A stretch of DNA of 21,022 nucleotides from Micrococcales bacterium (lineage in GTDB: Bacteria; Actinomycetota; Actinomycetes; Actinomycetales; Microbacteriaceae). Below are positions 7,375 to 14,390 of this stretch, one piece after another. The stretch's first letter is position 1, and the number at the start of each line of letters is the position of its first letter. Under the pieces are notes generated by a model, which was not told the origin of the DNA, ran no database searches, and was given only the letters and a program-made list of their open reading frames with translations. The stretch lies in contig CANESN010000003.1 of NCBI GenBank assembly GCA_947441105.1, forward strand, positions 1-21,022, read 5' to 3'. The position numbers and the translations under genes are program-made.

Positions 7375-8745
7375 CTACTGATTACCTAACAGCGTTCCGC
7401 AGTTATAGATCCCCATTGCTAGATCATCCATTGCTTCGCGATTTGCCTCTGTGACCTTGCCCAGGTTGTAGATGGTGAAGAGCAGGTTGCCTCCGTCTGG
7501 CGTTTGCATAAATCCAGCCAAGGTGTAGCCGGTTTGAATCCAGCCGGTCTTGGCGGTGATTTTGCCAGCGGCTTGTTCAAGACGATACGAGAGTGAACCA
7601 GGAGTTCCTGCCACTGGCATACCGTCCTTGATTACTTCGAAATCGCCATAGCCAGACTGAATCAGTCCCAGCAGTGAGTTGATTAGCGCAGGCGATGCTG
7701 CGTTGTAATCCGATAGTCCTGAACCGTCTTCGATTCTGAGTGAGCTGAGGTCCAAGCCGGTGTTCTTCAAAGCAAGCTTGTATGCCCCATCAAGAGAGGC
7801 AAAGCTCGTTCCGAATCCAGTGTCAATAGCAACCAAGCGAGCAAGTGCCTCGGCCAAGGTGTTGTCGGAGACCACGAGCATGTAGTCGATCCATTCTTTG
7901 ATCGGCCTGGAGGTGACCTTGGCAACTTCCCGTGCAGTGGTTGGAGCAATCCCATTTACCACAACAGCTTTAGTGCCCGCAGTTCCCAGTGCTTCTCTAA
8001 ACCACTTACCCGCTCTAGCAACCGGATCGCTACCGCGAGCAGAGTCCTTCCCGGCAGGGTTGTTTCGGTCACCATCGATCTGCAGCGCAGAGACTCTGGA
8101 CATGTAGCCCTCGGCGATGCCCTTCTTGTCCCAATCGTTCTTCCAGTCGCCATTTTTGGCACCGTAGAGCGAACTGTCTACGATAATTTGGCTAAAGGTT
8201 TGACCAGGTAGCGCTTTGGTGATTTGACGAATCAGGGTTGCAAGCTTCGGAGCGTTTTTATAGACGCTTTGGGTTGTCACATCGGTTCTTGAAAGAGTGA
8301 CGTCACCTGCACCAACCACATACAAAATGCTTGGGTCTAGAGAGTCGACATAAACCCGGGTGGTGACCACATAGTTAGGTCCAAGGGTTTCCAGCGCTGC
8401 GGCAGCGGTAACCAGCTTGAGCACCGACGCAGTTCTAGAACCAACCTTGGAGTTCACATCCAGCAGCACAGCGGAGGTTGAAACATCCACCACCTGAGCC
8501 TGCAGATCCAAAATGCCGTCGGCCTCTAAGAATTCTTTGACGCTGCAGGACTGCGAAACCACGGCGCTAACAGTTGCGCTTTCGGTGGCAACGGCGGAAC
8601 TTGTGGCAACGGCAGAGACGGTTGCAGCCTGCGATTCAACTGGCGCTGCGTCCTGGCGGTTCGACAGCGGTCCCAAAAACAAAATTGACAAAAAGAGTAG
8701 CCCGGCTACCAAGCCACCGGAAATCCCATAAAGGGCCTGCTTCAT
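7375..8745 (-). CDS. dacB: D-alanyl-D-alanine carboxypeptidase/endopeptidase, PBP4 (S13) family
   Basis: This penicillin-binding protein trims or cleaves peptidoglycan cross-links outside the membrane. The three active-site motifs are SVLK (Ser107-Lys110), SDN (293-295) and KTG (399-401), and the PBP4-typical DGSGLSDYN is at 340-348. The N-terminus has a single hydrophobic helix (about 10-27) that serves as anchor or signal, followed by an Ala/Ser/Thr/Val-rich, low-complexity stalk to about residue 65. The 456-residue length is typical of actinobacterial members. An AAGGCAGG ribosome binding site precedes the ATG. It is the first gene of an operon with pncA and starts only 24 bases from the divergent copC-like gene, so its promoter must overlap that gene's start region. 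Confidence 0.94.
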   Translation of the reverse strand: MKQALYGISGGLVAGLLFLSILFLGPLSNRQDAAPVESQAATVSAVATSSAVATESATVSAVVSQSCSVKEFLEADGILDLQAQVVDVSTSAVLLDVNSKVGSRTASVLKLVTAAAALETLGPNYVVTTRVYVDSLDPSILYVVGAGDVTLSRTDVTTQSVYKNAPKLATLIRQITKALPGQTFSQIIVDSSLYGAKNGDWKNDWDKKGIAEGYMSRVSALQIDGDRNNPAGKDSARGSDPVARAGKWFREALGTAGTKAVVVNGIAPTTAREVAKVTSRPIKEWIDYMLVVSDNTLAEALARLVAIDTGFGTSFASLDGAYKLALKNTGLDLSSLRIEDGSGLSDYNAASPALINSLLGLIQSGYGDFEVIKDGMPVAGTPGSLSYRLEQAAGKITAKTGWIQTGYTLAGFMQTPDGGNLLFTIYNLGKVTEANREAMDDLAMGIYNCGTLLGNQ

Positions 8746-8769
8746 TAAACCTGCCTTACGCTTTTACCC

Positions 8770-9294
8770 ATGAAGCTTAACTTGATTGGCCTTGGATTGC
8801 TCGTATCACTGCTGGTTGGACCCGGCGCAACAGCTCACGATGACGTTATTGATCAGATTCCAGCGCCCGGTTCTCAGGTCGAAGCCGGTCTGATTGAGAT
8901 CAAACTCGACTTCTCTAATGAGCTACTGGATCTTGGCAGTGGTGCGGAAATTCTGGTGACCGGACCCGATGGCAGCCCGGCGGCTGCTACCTGCGCTGCG
9001 CTGAATGGCACGCTAGCTTCAGCCCAAACCGATCTAGACCAGGCAGGAACTTACAACGTTGCCTGGAGAGTGGTGTCGTCCGATGGACACCCGATTGAGG
9101 GCAGTTACAACTTCGAGGTTCTCAACACCTCAGGCTATGTGGCAAGTGCAAACATCGAACCTTGCTTGATTGCAACCTCTGCACCGGCTCCACAAGAGCC
9201 AGCCAACTACTGGCTGCTCTTTGGGTCTTTGGGGTTGGCCGCAGCTGGACTATTCCTGTTTTTGCGCCCTAGGAAGCCACGCCCTGGCAACTAG
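8770..9294 (+). CDS. copC: membrane-anchored CopC-domain copper-binding protein
   Basis: CopC proteins bind Cu(II) outside the membrane. The signal peptide (1-22) ends in ATA, so cleavage would leave His23 as the first mature residue. That His with Asp105 and His107 in SSDGHPIEG corresponds to mature His1, Asp83 and His85, the copper site described for CopC. A beta-sandwich domain covers about 23-118, with Cys75 and Cys132 possibly paired. A membrane helix (about 146-165) and a basic tail (RPRKPRPGN) anchor the C-terminus. No CopD partner is fused or follows. No ribosome binding site precedes the ATG, and the divergent dacB starts 24 bases away, so a leaderless or very short-leader mRNA is likely. 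The 3' end overlaps the next convergent gene by 45 bases. Confidence 0.88.
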   Translation: MKLNLIGLGLLVSLLVGPGATAHDDVIDQIPAPGSQVEAGLIEIKLDFSNELLDLGSGAEILVTGPDGSPAAATCAALNGTLASAQTDLDQAGTYNVAWRVVSSDGHPIEGSYNFEVLNTSGYVASANIEPCLIATSAPAPQEPANYWLLFGSLGLAAAGLFLFLRPRKPRPGN

Positions 9295-9612
9295 CGAGGA
9301 AACTGCGATCCATAGTCCTGTAAAGAGCGACTCAAAAATCACAGTGAATCTCAAACCCTCTGGGGCTGAAAGCAGGGCGTAGGCCACATCCATGGCTTGC
9401 GAGAACATAAAACCGGAAACTCCGGCCACAATCAAACCGATAACCATTCCCCGAGCACCCTTAGCACTGCGCCTGGCACTCCAGGTCGAAAGCAGCACTA
9501 GTCCAAGCATGAGTGCTAGGCCAACTGCTGCCAAAACAACGCTTGGGTGATAGAGGTACTGCAACAGAGCCAGCAAGACTGCCTGGGCAATCCAAAAAAT
9601 TGTGGTTCTCAA
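9250..9612 (-). CDS. small membrane protein at the end of the potassium-uptake operon
   Basis: The product is 120 residues with four probable membrane helices (about 5-22, 25-43, 55-76 and 88-110) and a basic loop, SARRSAKGARG (45-55), between the second and third. I do not recognise the family. It starts with TTG seven bases after the trkA stop, with only a weak GGA site, so it is probably the third gene of the trkH-trkA operon and translated by coupling. Its last 45 bases overlap the convergent copC-like gene. A role in potassium homeostasis is suggested only by position. Confidence 0.68.
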   Translation of the reverse strand: MRTTIFWIAQAVLLALLQYLYHPSVVLAAVGLALMLGLVLLSTWSARRSAKGARGMVIGLIVAGVSGFMFSQAMDVAYALLSAPEGLRFTVIFESLFTGLWIAVSSLVARAWLPRAQKQE

Positions 9613-9619
9613 TTTGCTA

Positions 9620-10303
9620 CTAGTCCAGCTGGCAGAACTGGTCTAGTGGTCCCTTAGGTCCGGCTATAACGATGGTGTTTCCCTTGCGAAGCACGGTATC
9701 TGGGAAGGCTGGCTTGTAGCCGGAACCGTCGTTTACGGCGACTACCGTGACGCCATAACTGGCACGAATCTTCGCCTCCGAAAGCGGCTGGTCCTCAAAA
9801 ACGACAGGGACATAGGTTTTCACCATTACAAAGTCCTCATCGATGTGGACGTAATCCAAAGACTCACCCGAAACCTGGTGGGCGACTCGTCGGCCCATCT
9901 CGTACTCGGGGAAGATCACGTGGTGGACACCAATTTGAGTCAGGATGCGACCGTGAGATGCTGAGTTGGCCTTTGCCCAAACCTGCTTGACTCCGATCTG
10001 GAGCAGCAGTGACGCGGTCAGAATCGACGCCTCTAGGTCGGCACCGATGGCAACAACAGCGCTATCCATTTCCGCAATGCCTAGTTCGCGAAGATTCTCC
10101 TCGTCTGTGGTGTCAGCAGCAACCACGTGGGTAAGCGTTGGTGCAAGGTGCTGAATAATTCGATCATCGCTGTCGATGCCCAAAACCTGGTGACCGGAAT
10201 TCACTAATTCGGTTGCCAGCGCTGAGCCGAAGCGGCCCAAACCAATGACCGCCACGCTTGCGGTGTGGAATCTGCGCTTCACCTTTGGCTTGCTGTTTCC
10301 CAT
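9620..10303 (-). CDS. ktrA: potassium uptake regulatory subunit, TrkA/KtrA (RCK) type
   Basis: This cytoplasmic nucleotide-binding subunit gates the TrkH/KtrB potassium channel. An RCK N-domain begins with the Rossmann loop AVIGLGRFGSALA (18-30), with acidic Asp44 at the end of the second strand (GIDSD) to hold the ribose of NAD(H) or ATP. A C-terminal RCK_C ligand-binding domain covers about 140-225. One RCK pair in 227 residues is the KtrA/CeoB arrangement, not the duplicated proteobacterial TrkA. It follows the channel gene after 30 bases and precedes a small membrane-protein gene after seven. Confidence 0.93.
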   Translation of the reverse strand: MGNSKPKVKRRFHTASVAVIGLGRFGSALATELVNSGHQVLGIDSDDRIIQHLAPTLTHVVAADTTDEENLRELGIAEMDSAVVAIGADLEASILTASLLLQIGVKQVWAKANSASHGRILTQIGVHHVIFPEYEMGRRVAHQVSGESLDYVHIDEDFVMVKTYVPVVFEDQPLSEAKIRASYGVTVVAVNDGSGYKPAFPDTVLRKGNTIVIAGPKGPLDQFCQLD

Positions 10304-10333
10304 TTCTAGCTTCTTTCTTTTTATTGGGTACTA

Positions 10334-11710
10334 CTACCCGATAAGTGGGCTCTCTTTTGGATATTCAAAGTGACGCTTAGCTTTTCTAAGCGCCAAAGCT
10401 GTTGCCATCGACACCGGACCAACACGGCCGATGAACATCAAAATCGCGAACATGACCTTGCCTGGATCGTGCATGTCCATGGTGACACCGGTTGACAATC
10501 CCACCGTGCAAACCGCCGACAGTACGTCAAAGATAATCATGTCCAGTGGGAACTCGGTTGTTAGTCGCATGATCACAATGGCGAATGCCGAAACCGAGGC
10601 GGTTAGACCGACGATGGTTAGTGCCTGGCGCTGGATAGATCTTGGCAATCTGCGGTTACCGATATTGACCGCAGTCTCACCGCGGATCTCAGTGAAAACG
10701 ATGTAGGCCAAAACCACTGCGGTTCCGATCTTGATACCGCCGGCAGTCGATGCTGAACCGCCACCGATAAACATAAGTAGGTCCATACCCAGCCATGTTG
10801 AAGGGTGCATCGCAGTGATGTCCTGAGCATTGAAGCCCGCGGTTCTGGGCATAATCGAAGCGAAAATCGAATCAAGAATCTTGGTAAATGGATCCAGCGG
10901 CCCAAGGGTCCGTGGGTTATTCCACTCCAGAATTGCCACGTAAGCGGTGCCGCCGACCACCAACACCAGAGATGCCCAAAGAATGATGCGGGAGTTCAGA
11001 GACCACTGAACCGGCAAGAAAACAAACTTGCGACCCAAGAACTTGTTTGTGGAATTCTTGATTCGGTCCCAGCCCTCTGCCAACACAGGGAATCCAAGAG
11101 ATCCCATGAAGGCACCGACAAAGATCGGGACGATTATCCAACTGTCTCGCGCAAAGCTCATCAAGCTGTCGCTGTATAAAGCAAAACCGGCGTTGTTGAA
11201 TGCAGAGATTGCGTGGAAGGCACCGTGGCCAACCGCGTCCTGGAAGTCATAGCCATACTCGGTAAAGAAGCGATAAAACAAGAAGATGAATAGCAATGCT
11301 TCAAAGAACAGCATCATCTGCAAGATGCTGGTGATCAGCTTGCGAACATCCGGATTACCGCTGACGGTTGCTTCTGCTCTAGCGGATACTCGACTGCTTA
11401 GAGAAATACGACCATCAACCAGGTATCCCAGCAGGGTTGCAAAGCCAACAATTCCAAATCCACCGATTTGAATCAGCAGGGCGATAACGAAATGACCATA
11501 GATATTCCAGTGCAGTGCGGTGTCCACAGATGACAAACCGGTAACCGTCACCGCACTTGCAGAGGTGAACAGGGCATCAGCAAAGCTGGTTGGAGTGCCG
11601 CTTAACGAAGTAAACGGCATCATCAATAGAACAGTGCCAAGTGCCACTACGCCCATAAAAGCAAGAACGATAAGCCTGGATGGGTGAATCTGCTTCTTCA
11701 AATCACTCAC
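10334..11710 (-). CDS. ktrB: potassium uptake channel subunit, TrkH/KtrB family
   Basis: This is the membrane subunit of a Ktr/Trk potassium transporter. Four pore-loop repeats with their filter glycines are visible: TVTGLS, NNAGFA, RTAGFN and LSTGVT, each between hydrophobic helices. At 458 residues it has about eight main membrane helices plus pore helices. The many phenylalanines and glycines of the intramembrane gate region (GGGSASTAGGIKIGT) are also typical. Translation starts with GTG at 11710; the upstream site AAGTGG is weak. It is first in an operon with ktrA and a small membrane protein. The short KtrB-like form often uses sodium to assist transport, which cannot be judged from sequence here. 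Confidence 0.94.
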   Translation of the reverse strand: MSDLKKQIHPSRLIVLAFMGVVALGTVLLMMPFTSLSGTPTSFADALFTSASAVTVTGLSSVDTALHWNIYGHFVIALLIQIGGFGIVGFATLLGYLVDGRISLSSRVSARAEATVSGNPDVRKLITSILQMMLFFEALLFIFLFYRFFTEYGYDFQDAVGHGAFHAISAFNNAGFALYSDSLMSFARDSWIIVPIFVGAFMGSLGFPVLAEGWDRIKNSTNKFLGRKFVFLPVQWSLNSRIILWASLVLVVGGTAYVAILEWNNPRTLGPLDPFTKILDSIFASIMPRTAGFNAQDITAMHPSTWLGMDLLMFIGGGSASTAGGIKIGTAVVLAYIVFTEIRGETAVNIGNRRLPRSIQRQALTIVGLTASVSAFAIVIMRLTTEFPLDMIIFDVLSAVCTVGLSTGVTMDMHDPGKVMFAILMFIGRVGPVSMATALALRKAKRHFEYPKESPLIG

Positions 11711-11861
11711 CTGCCACTTGGGTCTGGGTGTGTGACAAAGCCACGCAAGGCGCTGATTTAGCCAGCTCAGAATTCACCATGCAACTTTACGCCTTTCTTG
11801 AAGCGGTTTGGCAAGTATCCAAACCGGATTCTGGAAATAGCTGGGGTGTTGGCTGGTTGAA
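11711..11861. other. divergent intergenic region between ktrB and DCC-family gene
   Basis: These 151 bases must hold the start signals for two divergent genes. I see no convincing -35/-10 pair, palindrome or RNA structure. A short rightward frame across this stretch has no ribosome binding site and no recognisable product. Confidence 0.4.
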
Positions 11862-12227
11862 TTGAGTGTGATGTTGATCTTTGACGGTGACTGCAAGTTC
11901 TGCTCCTCGAGCGCTCGTGCCTTTGTTCGCATGACCAAAAATCGCATTCCCACCGCCCCATTCCAGCGATCAGACCTCAGCGCCTTGGGATTGACTCTGC
12001 AGGACTGCGAACAAGCCGTGCAGTATGTCAGTGACAAAGGGATTGAATCCGGCCACCTTGCGATTTCCCAGGGGCTGATCGATTCCAAAACCATTTGGTC
12101 TTTGGCGGGATACGTTTTGAAGTGGCCCGTGATTACCAGCATTGCTTTTGTGGTTTACCACTGGATAGCAAAAAACCGCCACCGGCTGCCCGGAGGCACA
12201 CCAGCCTGCTCGATTGATAGCAGATAA
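11862..12227 (+). CDS. DCC-family (DUF393) thiol-disulfide-like protein
   Basis: The family is named for its Asp-Cys-Cys start, FDGDCKFCSSSAR here, with a CxxC pair at Cys11 and Cys14 in a thioredoxin-like fold. The C-terminal hallmark YHWIAKNRHRLPGG with TPAC is also present. Many members sit beside membrane or redox proteins, but no reaction is firmly known. At 121 residues it is full length. Three starts are close together: TTG 11862, GTG 11868 and ATG 11871; none has a good ribosome binding site. The gene precedes sucrose phosphorylase by 88 bases but the promoter between them suggests separate transcription. Confidence 0.88.
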   Translation: MSVMLIFDGDCKFCSSSARAFVRMTKNRIPTAPFQRSDLSALGLTLQDCEQAVQYVSDKGIESGHLAISQGLIDSKTIWSLAGYVLKWPVITSIAFVVYHWIAKNRHRLPGGTPACSIDSR

Positions 12228-12235
12228 ATCGGTTT

Positions 12236-12305
12236 TGTAAACGCTTGCTTTTACTCCCTTGTGTCTCACTACTATTGGTGTAAATAAGTACCGCAATCGC
12301 TTACA
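12236..12305 (+). promoter_or_regulatory. sucrose phosphorylase promoter flanked by two LacI-type operators
   Basis: Two related motifs sharing the core CGCTT flank a promoter: TGTAAACGCTTGCT (12236-12249) and CGCAATCGCTTACA (12292-12305). Both resemble the TGTAAGCGCTTACA palindromes bound by LacI/GalR regulators. Between them lie a possible -35 TTGTGT (12259-12264) and -10 TAAATA (12281-12286) with a 16-base spacer, placing transcription start within the second operator. The second operator abuts the ribosome binding site. Repression by a LacI-family sugar regulator, relieved by sucrose or a derivative, is inferred. Confidence 0.55.
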
Positions 12306-12315
12306 GGAGGAACCC

Positions 12316-13782
12316 ATGTCGGGCGCCAGCATTCTCGTTTACGCCGAGCGCGTGGGAGGAAGCCTTTCCGAGATTGAGAAGCTACTTGCGGGTCCACTAA
12401 AGGACTTCAGCGGCATTCACGTGCTTCCGTTCTTCCATCCGTACGACGGTGATGATGCGGGATTTGATCCAATTGATCACGGCATTGTGGACCCTCGTCT
12501 TGGCAACTGGACTGACTTCAAGCGCATTTCCGAAACCCACGAGCTCACTGCTGACCTGATTGTGAACCACGCCTCCTACCTCTCCCCTGAATTTTTAGAC
12601 TGGCAGGAAAAAGGCGACGCCTCCGAGTTTGCAGGAATGTTCCTCACCTACGATGTGGTGTTCCCAAATGGCGGAACCGAAGCGGGCATTACTTCTTTCT
12701 ACCGACCAAGGCCGGGCTTCCCCTTCACCGCATACAACGTTGCCGGTGAGCGCAGATTGGTTTGGACAACCTTCATGCCATCGCAGGTTGACATCGACAT
12801 CAACCACCCAGCCGGACAGGACTACCTGGACCGAGTGCTGCGCGCCCTAAAGTCCGGTGGCGTCAAGGTCGTGCGCCTAGATGCAATTGGCTATGCCGTA
12901 AAGACCCCTGGTACAGACTCGTTTATGACTCCAGAAACATTGGAGTTTGTAAAGGAACTAACCGAGAAGATCCACGGTTACGACATGCGTGTTCTGGTTG
13001 AGGTTCACGCTCACTACACCCAGCAGTTGGACATCGCACCGCTGGTTGATCTGATCTACGATTTCCAAACCGCGCCGCTGCTATTGCACTCTTTCTTCAC
13101 TGGCACGGTTGATCGCTTGGACAACTGGTTCAAGATTCGCCCAGACAACTGCCTAAATGTGCTGGATACCCACGATGGTTACGGCGTGATTGATGGCGGA
13201 CCAATTGGCGGTCGCCCAGGTCTTATCACCCAAGACGAGATGGCCTTTATCTTCAAAAAGGCCGAGGAGAACACCGGCGGCCACTCCGCAATTGCCAGCG
13301 TGATCCCGCAGTGGTTTGACTTGCCACACCAGATCAATGCCACCTTGCCGAACATCTTGGCTAATGACACCGCTTATGTAATCTCTCGCATGGTGCAGTT
13401 CTTGCTGCCGGGAGAACCGCAGGTCTACTACGTCGGGCTCTTCAACGGCATGGATGACAAAGAGCTTTTTGCAACAACTGCCCAGGGTCGTGACACCAAC
13501 CGCCACAACTACACCCCTGCGGAAATTGACCAGGCTCTCAAGAGTGAGGTAACCCAGGCGATTATTGCGATGGCGAGAATTCGCAGATCGAGCGCCTTCG
13601 AAGGCAACTTCGCCTGGCAGGTATTGGGTTCGGACAGGCTAGCCATGAGCTGGACCGGAGCTAAAGATGAGCTGCACTTTGAATTTGCAACTACCGTCGG
13701 TGCGCCTAGCTTCAGCTTGGTTCACAAATCAGCAGCCGGTGAGCGCCGGTTTACAACGATTGCCGAACTGGCAAGCTTTTAG
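12316..13782 (+). CDS. sucP: sucrose phosphorylase (GH13 subfamily 18)
   Basis: The enzyme phosphorolyses sucrose to alpha-glucose 1-phosphate and fructose in the cytoplasm. GH13 catalytic residues are visible: nucleophile Asp189 in VVRLDAIGY, acid/base Glu229 in LVEVHAHY and Asp287 in VLDTHDGYG. The N-terminal HVLPFFHPYDGDDAGFDPIDH is close to Bifidobacterium adolescentis sucrose phosphorylase. The start is ATG 12316, with a perfect AGGAGG five bases upstream; an upstream in-frame ATG at 12259 lies inside the promoter and is rejected. At 488 residues it is normal. GH13_18 also contains glucosylglycerol, glucosylglycerate and sucrose-6'-phosphate phosphorylases, so the acceptor should be held as probable. 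The next gene converges with no gap. Confidence 0.9.
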   Translation: MSGASILVYAERVGGSLSEIEKLLAGPLKDFSGIHVLPFFHPYDGDDAGFDPIDHGIVDPRLGNWTDFKRISETHELTADLIVNHASYLSPEFLDWQEKGDASEFAGMFLTYDVVFPNGGTEAGITSFYRPRPGFPFTAYNVAGERRLVWTTFMPSQVDIDINHPAGQDYLDRVLRALKSGGVKVVRLDAIGYAVKTPGTDSFMTPETLEFVKELTEKIHGYDMRVLVEVHAHYTQQLDIAPLVDLIYDFQTAPLLLHSFFTGTVDRLDNWFKIRPDNCLNVLDTHDGYGVIDGGPIGGRPGLITQDEMAFIFKKAEENTGGHSAIASVIPQWFDLPHQINATLPNILANDTAYVISRMVQFLLPGEPQVYYVGLFNGMDDKELFATTAQGRDTNRHNYTPAEIDQALKSEVTQAIIAMARIRRSSAFEGNFAWQVLGSDRLAMSWTGAKDELHFEFATTVGAPSFSLVHKSAAGERRFTTIAELASF

Positions 13783-14190
13783 TTACTGACCAACTGCCTT
13801 ACGCACGAGCTTTGAAATCTGCTCTGCCACCGCTGGAGTGAATTCCAGAACCGCGAAACTGGTTGCGAACATATGACCGTCATCCAGCTGGGCTGCCTCT
13901 TGGAACCCAAAGGTTGAGTAGCGAGATTCAAACTTCGAACCGGCCTGGAAGAAACAAACCACCTTGCCATCGAGGTAGTAGGCAGGCATGCCATACCAAG
14001 TCTGAGGTTTGAGCTTCGGTTCAATTGCAAGCACTAGATCATGAATGCCCTGGGCGAGTTTCTTCTCTTGGGGGTTCATCTCCAAAATCTTGCGACTGAC
14101 CTGCTCCTCACCAGATAGCTTTTTGAACTCGCGCTGCTCGCGAGCCCTCTCCTGCATTGCGGCTTTTTCGGCATCGCTGAAAGTAGGCAC
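13783..14190 (-). CDS. DUF1801 / YdhG-like protein
   Basis: This 135-residue cytoplasmic protein has the DUF1801 hallmark TWYGMPAYYLDGKVVCFFQ (residues about 63-81). Members adopt a YdhG fold and some Bacillus relatives are described as intracellular iron chaperones; the role here is unknown. A charged, helical N-terminus (ADAEK to about residue 50, with many Glu, Lys and Arg) precedes the domain. The GTG start has a clear AAAGGAAG ribosome binding site. It ends immediately next to the sucrose phosphorylase stop on the opposite strand. Confidence 0.85.
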   Translation of the reverse strand: MPTFSDAEKAAMQERAREQREFKKLSGEEQVSRKILEMNPQEKKLAQGIHDLVLAIEPKLKPQTWYGMPAYYLDGKVVCFFQAGSKFESRYSTFGFQEAAQLDDGHMFATSFAVLEFTPAVAEQISKLVRKAVGQ

Positions 14191-14390
14191 GACACTTCCT
14201 TTTCACAACTAAAACTGGTTCAAAGCTTAAGGGAATGAGTGCTGTGCGGCTAACGCCAAAAACTCTCAGGAAGTTCTAAGGAATTCATCTCTAGGAAACC
14301 GTTGGCGAGTCTTTTGTTCACTATTTGTCTGGACAAAGTTTGCTTCGCTAATCGATAGTTTTTCCAAATGTCCATCAATAAGGAGAACAA
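14191..14390. promoter_or_regulatory. divergent region with palindrome upstream of PhoX-like gene
   Basis: The 200-base gap between divergent genes contains a perfect palindrome TTTGTC-TG-GACAAA at 14324-14337, about 55 bases before the PhoX-like start. It overlaps a possible -35 TGGACA (14330-14335), which pairs with GATAGT after 18 bases. A GTTCACT just upstream (14316-14322) resembles one half of an actinobacterial PHO box, but the second half is poor. A good ribosome binding site, AAGGAG, precedes the ATG. Phosphate control is therefore only a possibility. Confidence 0.4.

Noticed and set aside
11680..11865. 61-codon rightward frame before the DCC-family gene
   Set aside because: It overlaps the start of ktrB, has no ribosome binding site and no recognisable protein features.
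12259..12315. Upstream ATG extending sucrose phosphorylase by 19 residues
   Set aside because: The extension would cover the promoter and operator, lacks a ribosome binding site and is not homologous to the family, while ATG 12316 has a perfect AGGAGG.
14316..14333. PHO box (two GTTCACC repeats) upstream of the PhoX-like gene
   Set aside because: Only the first half (GTTCACT) fits; the second half, four bases later, matches poorly, so phosphate control is not claimed.
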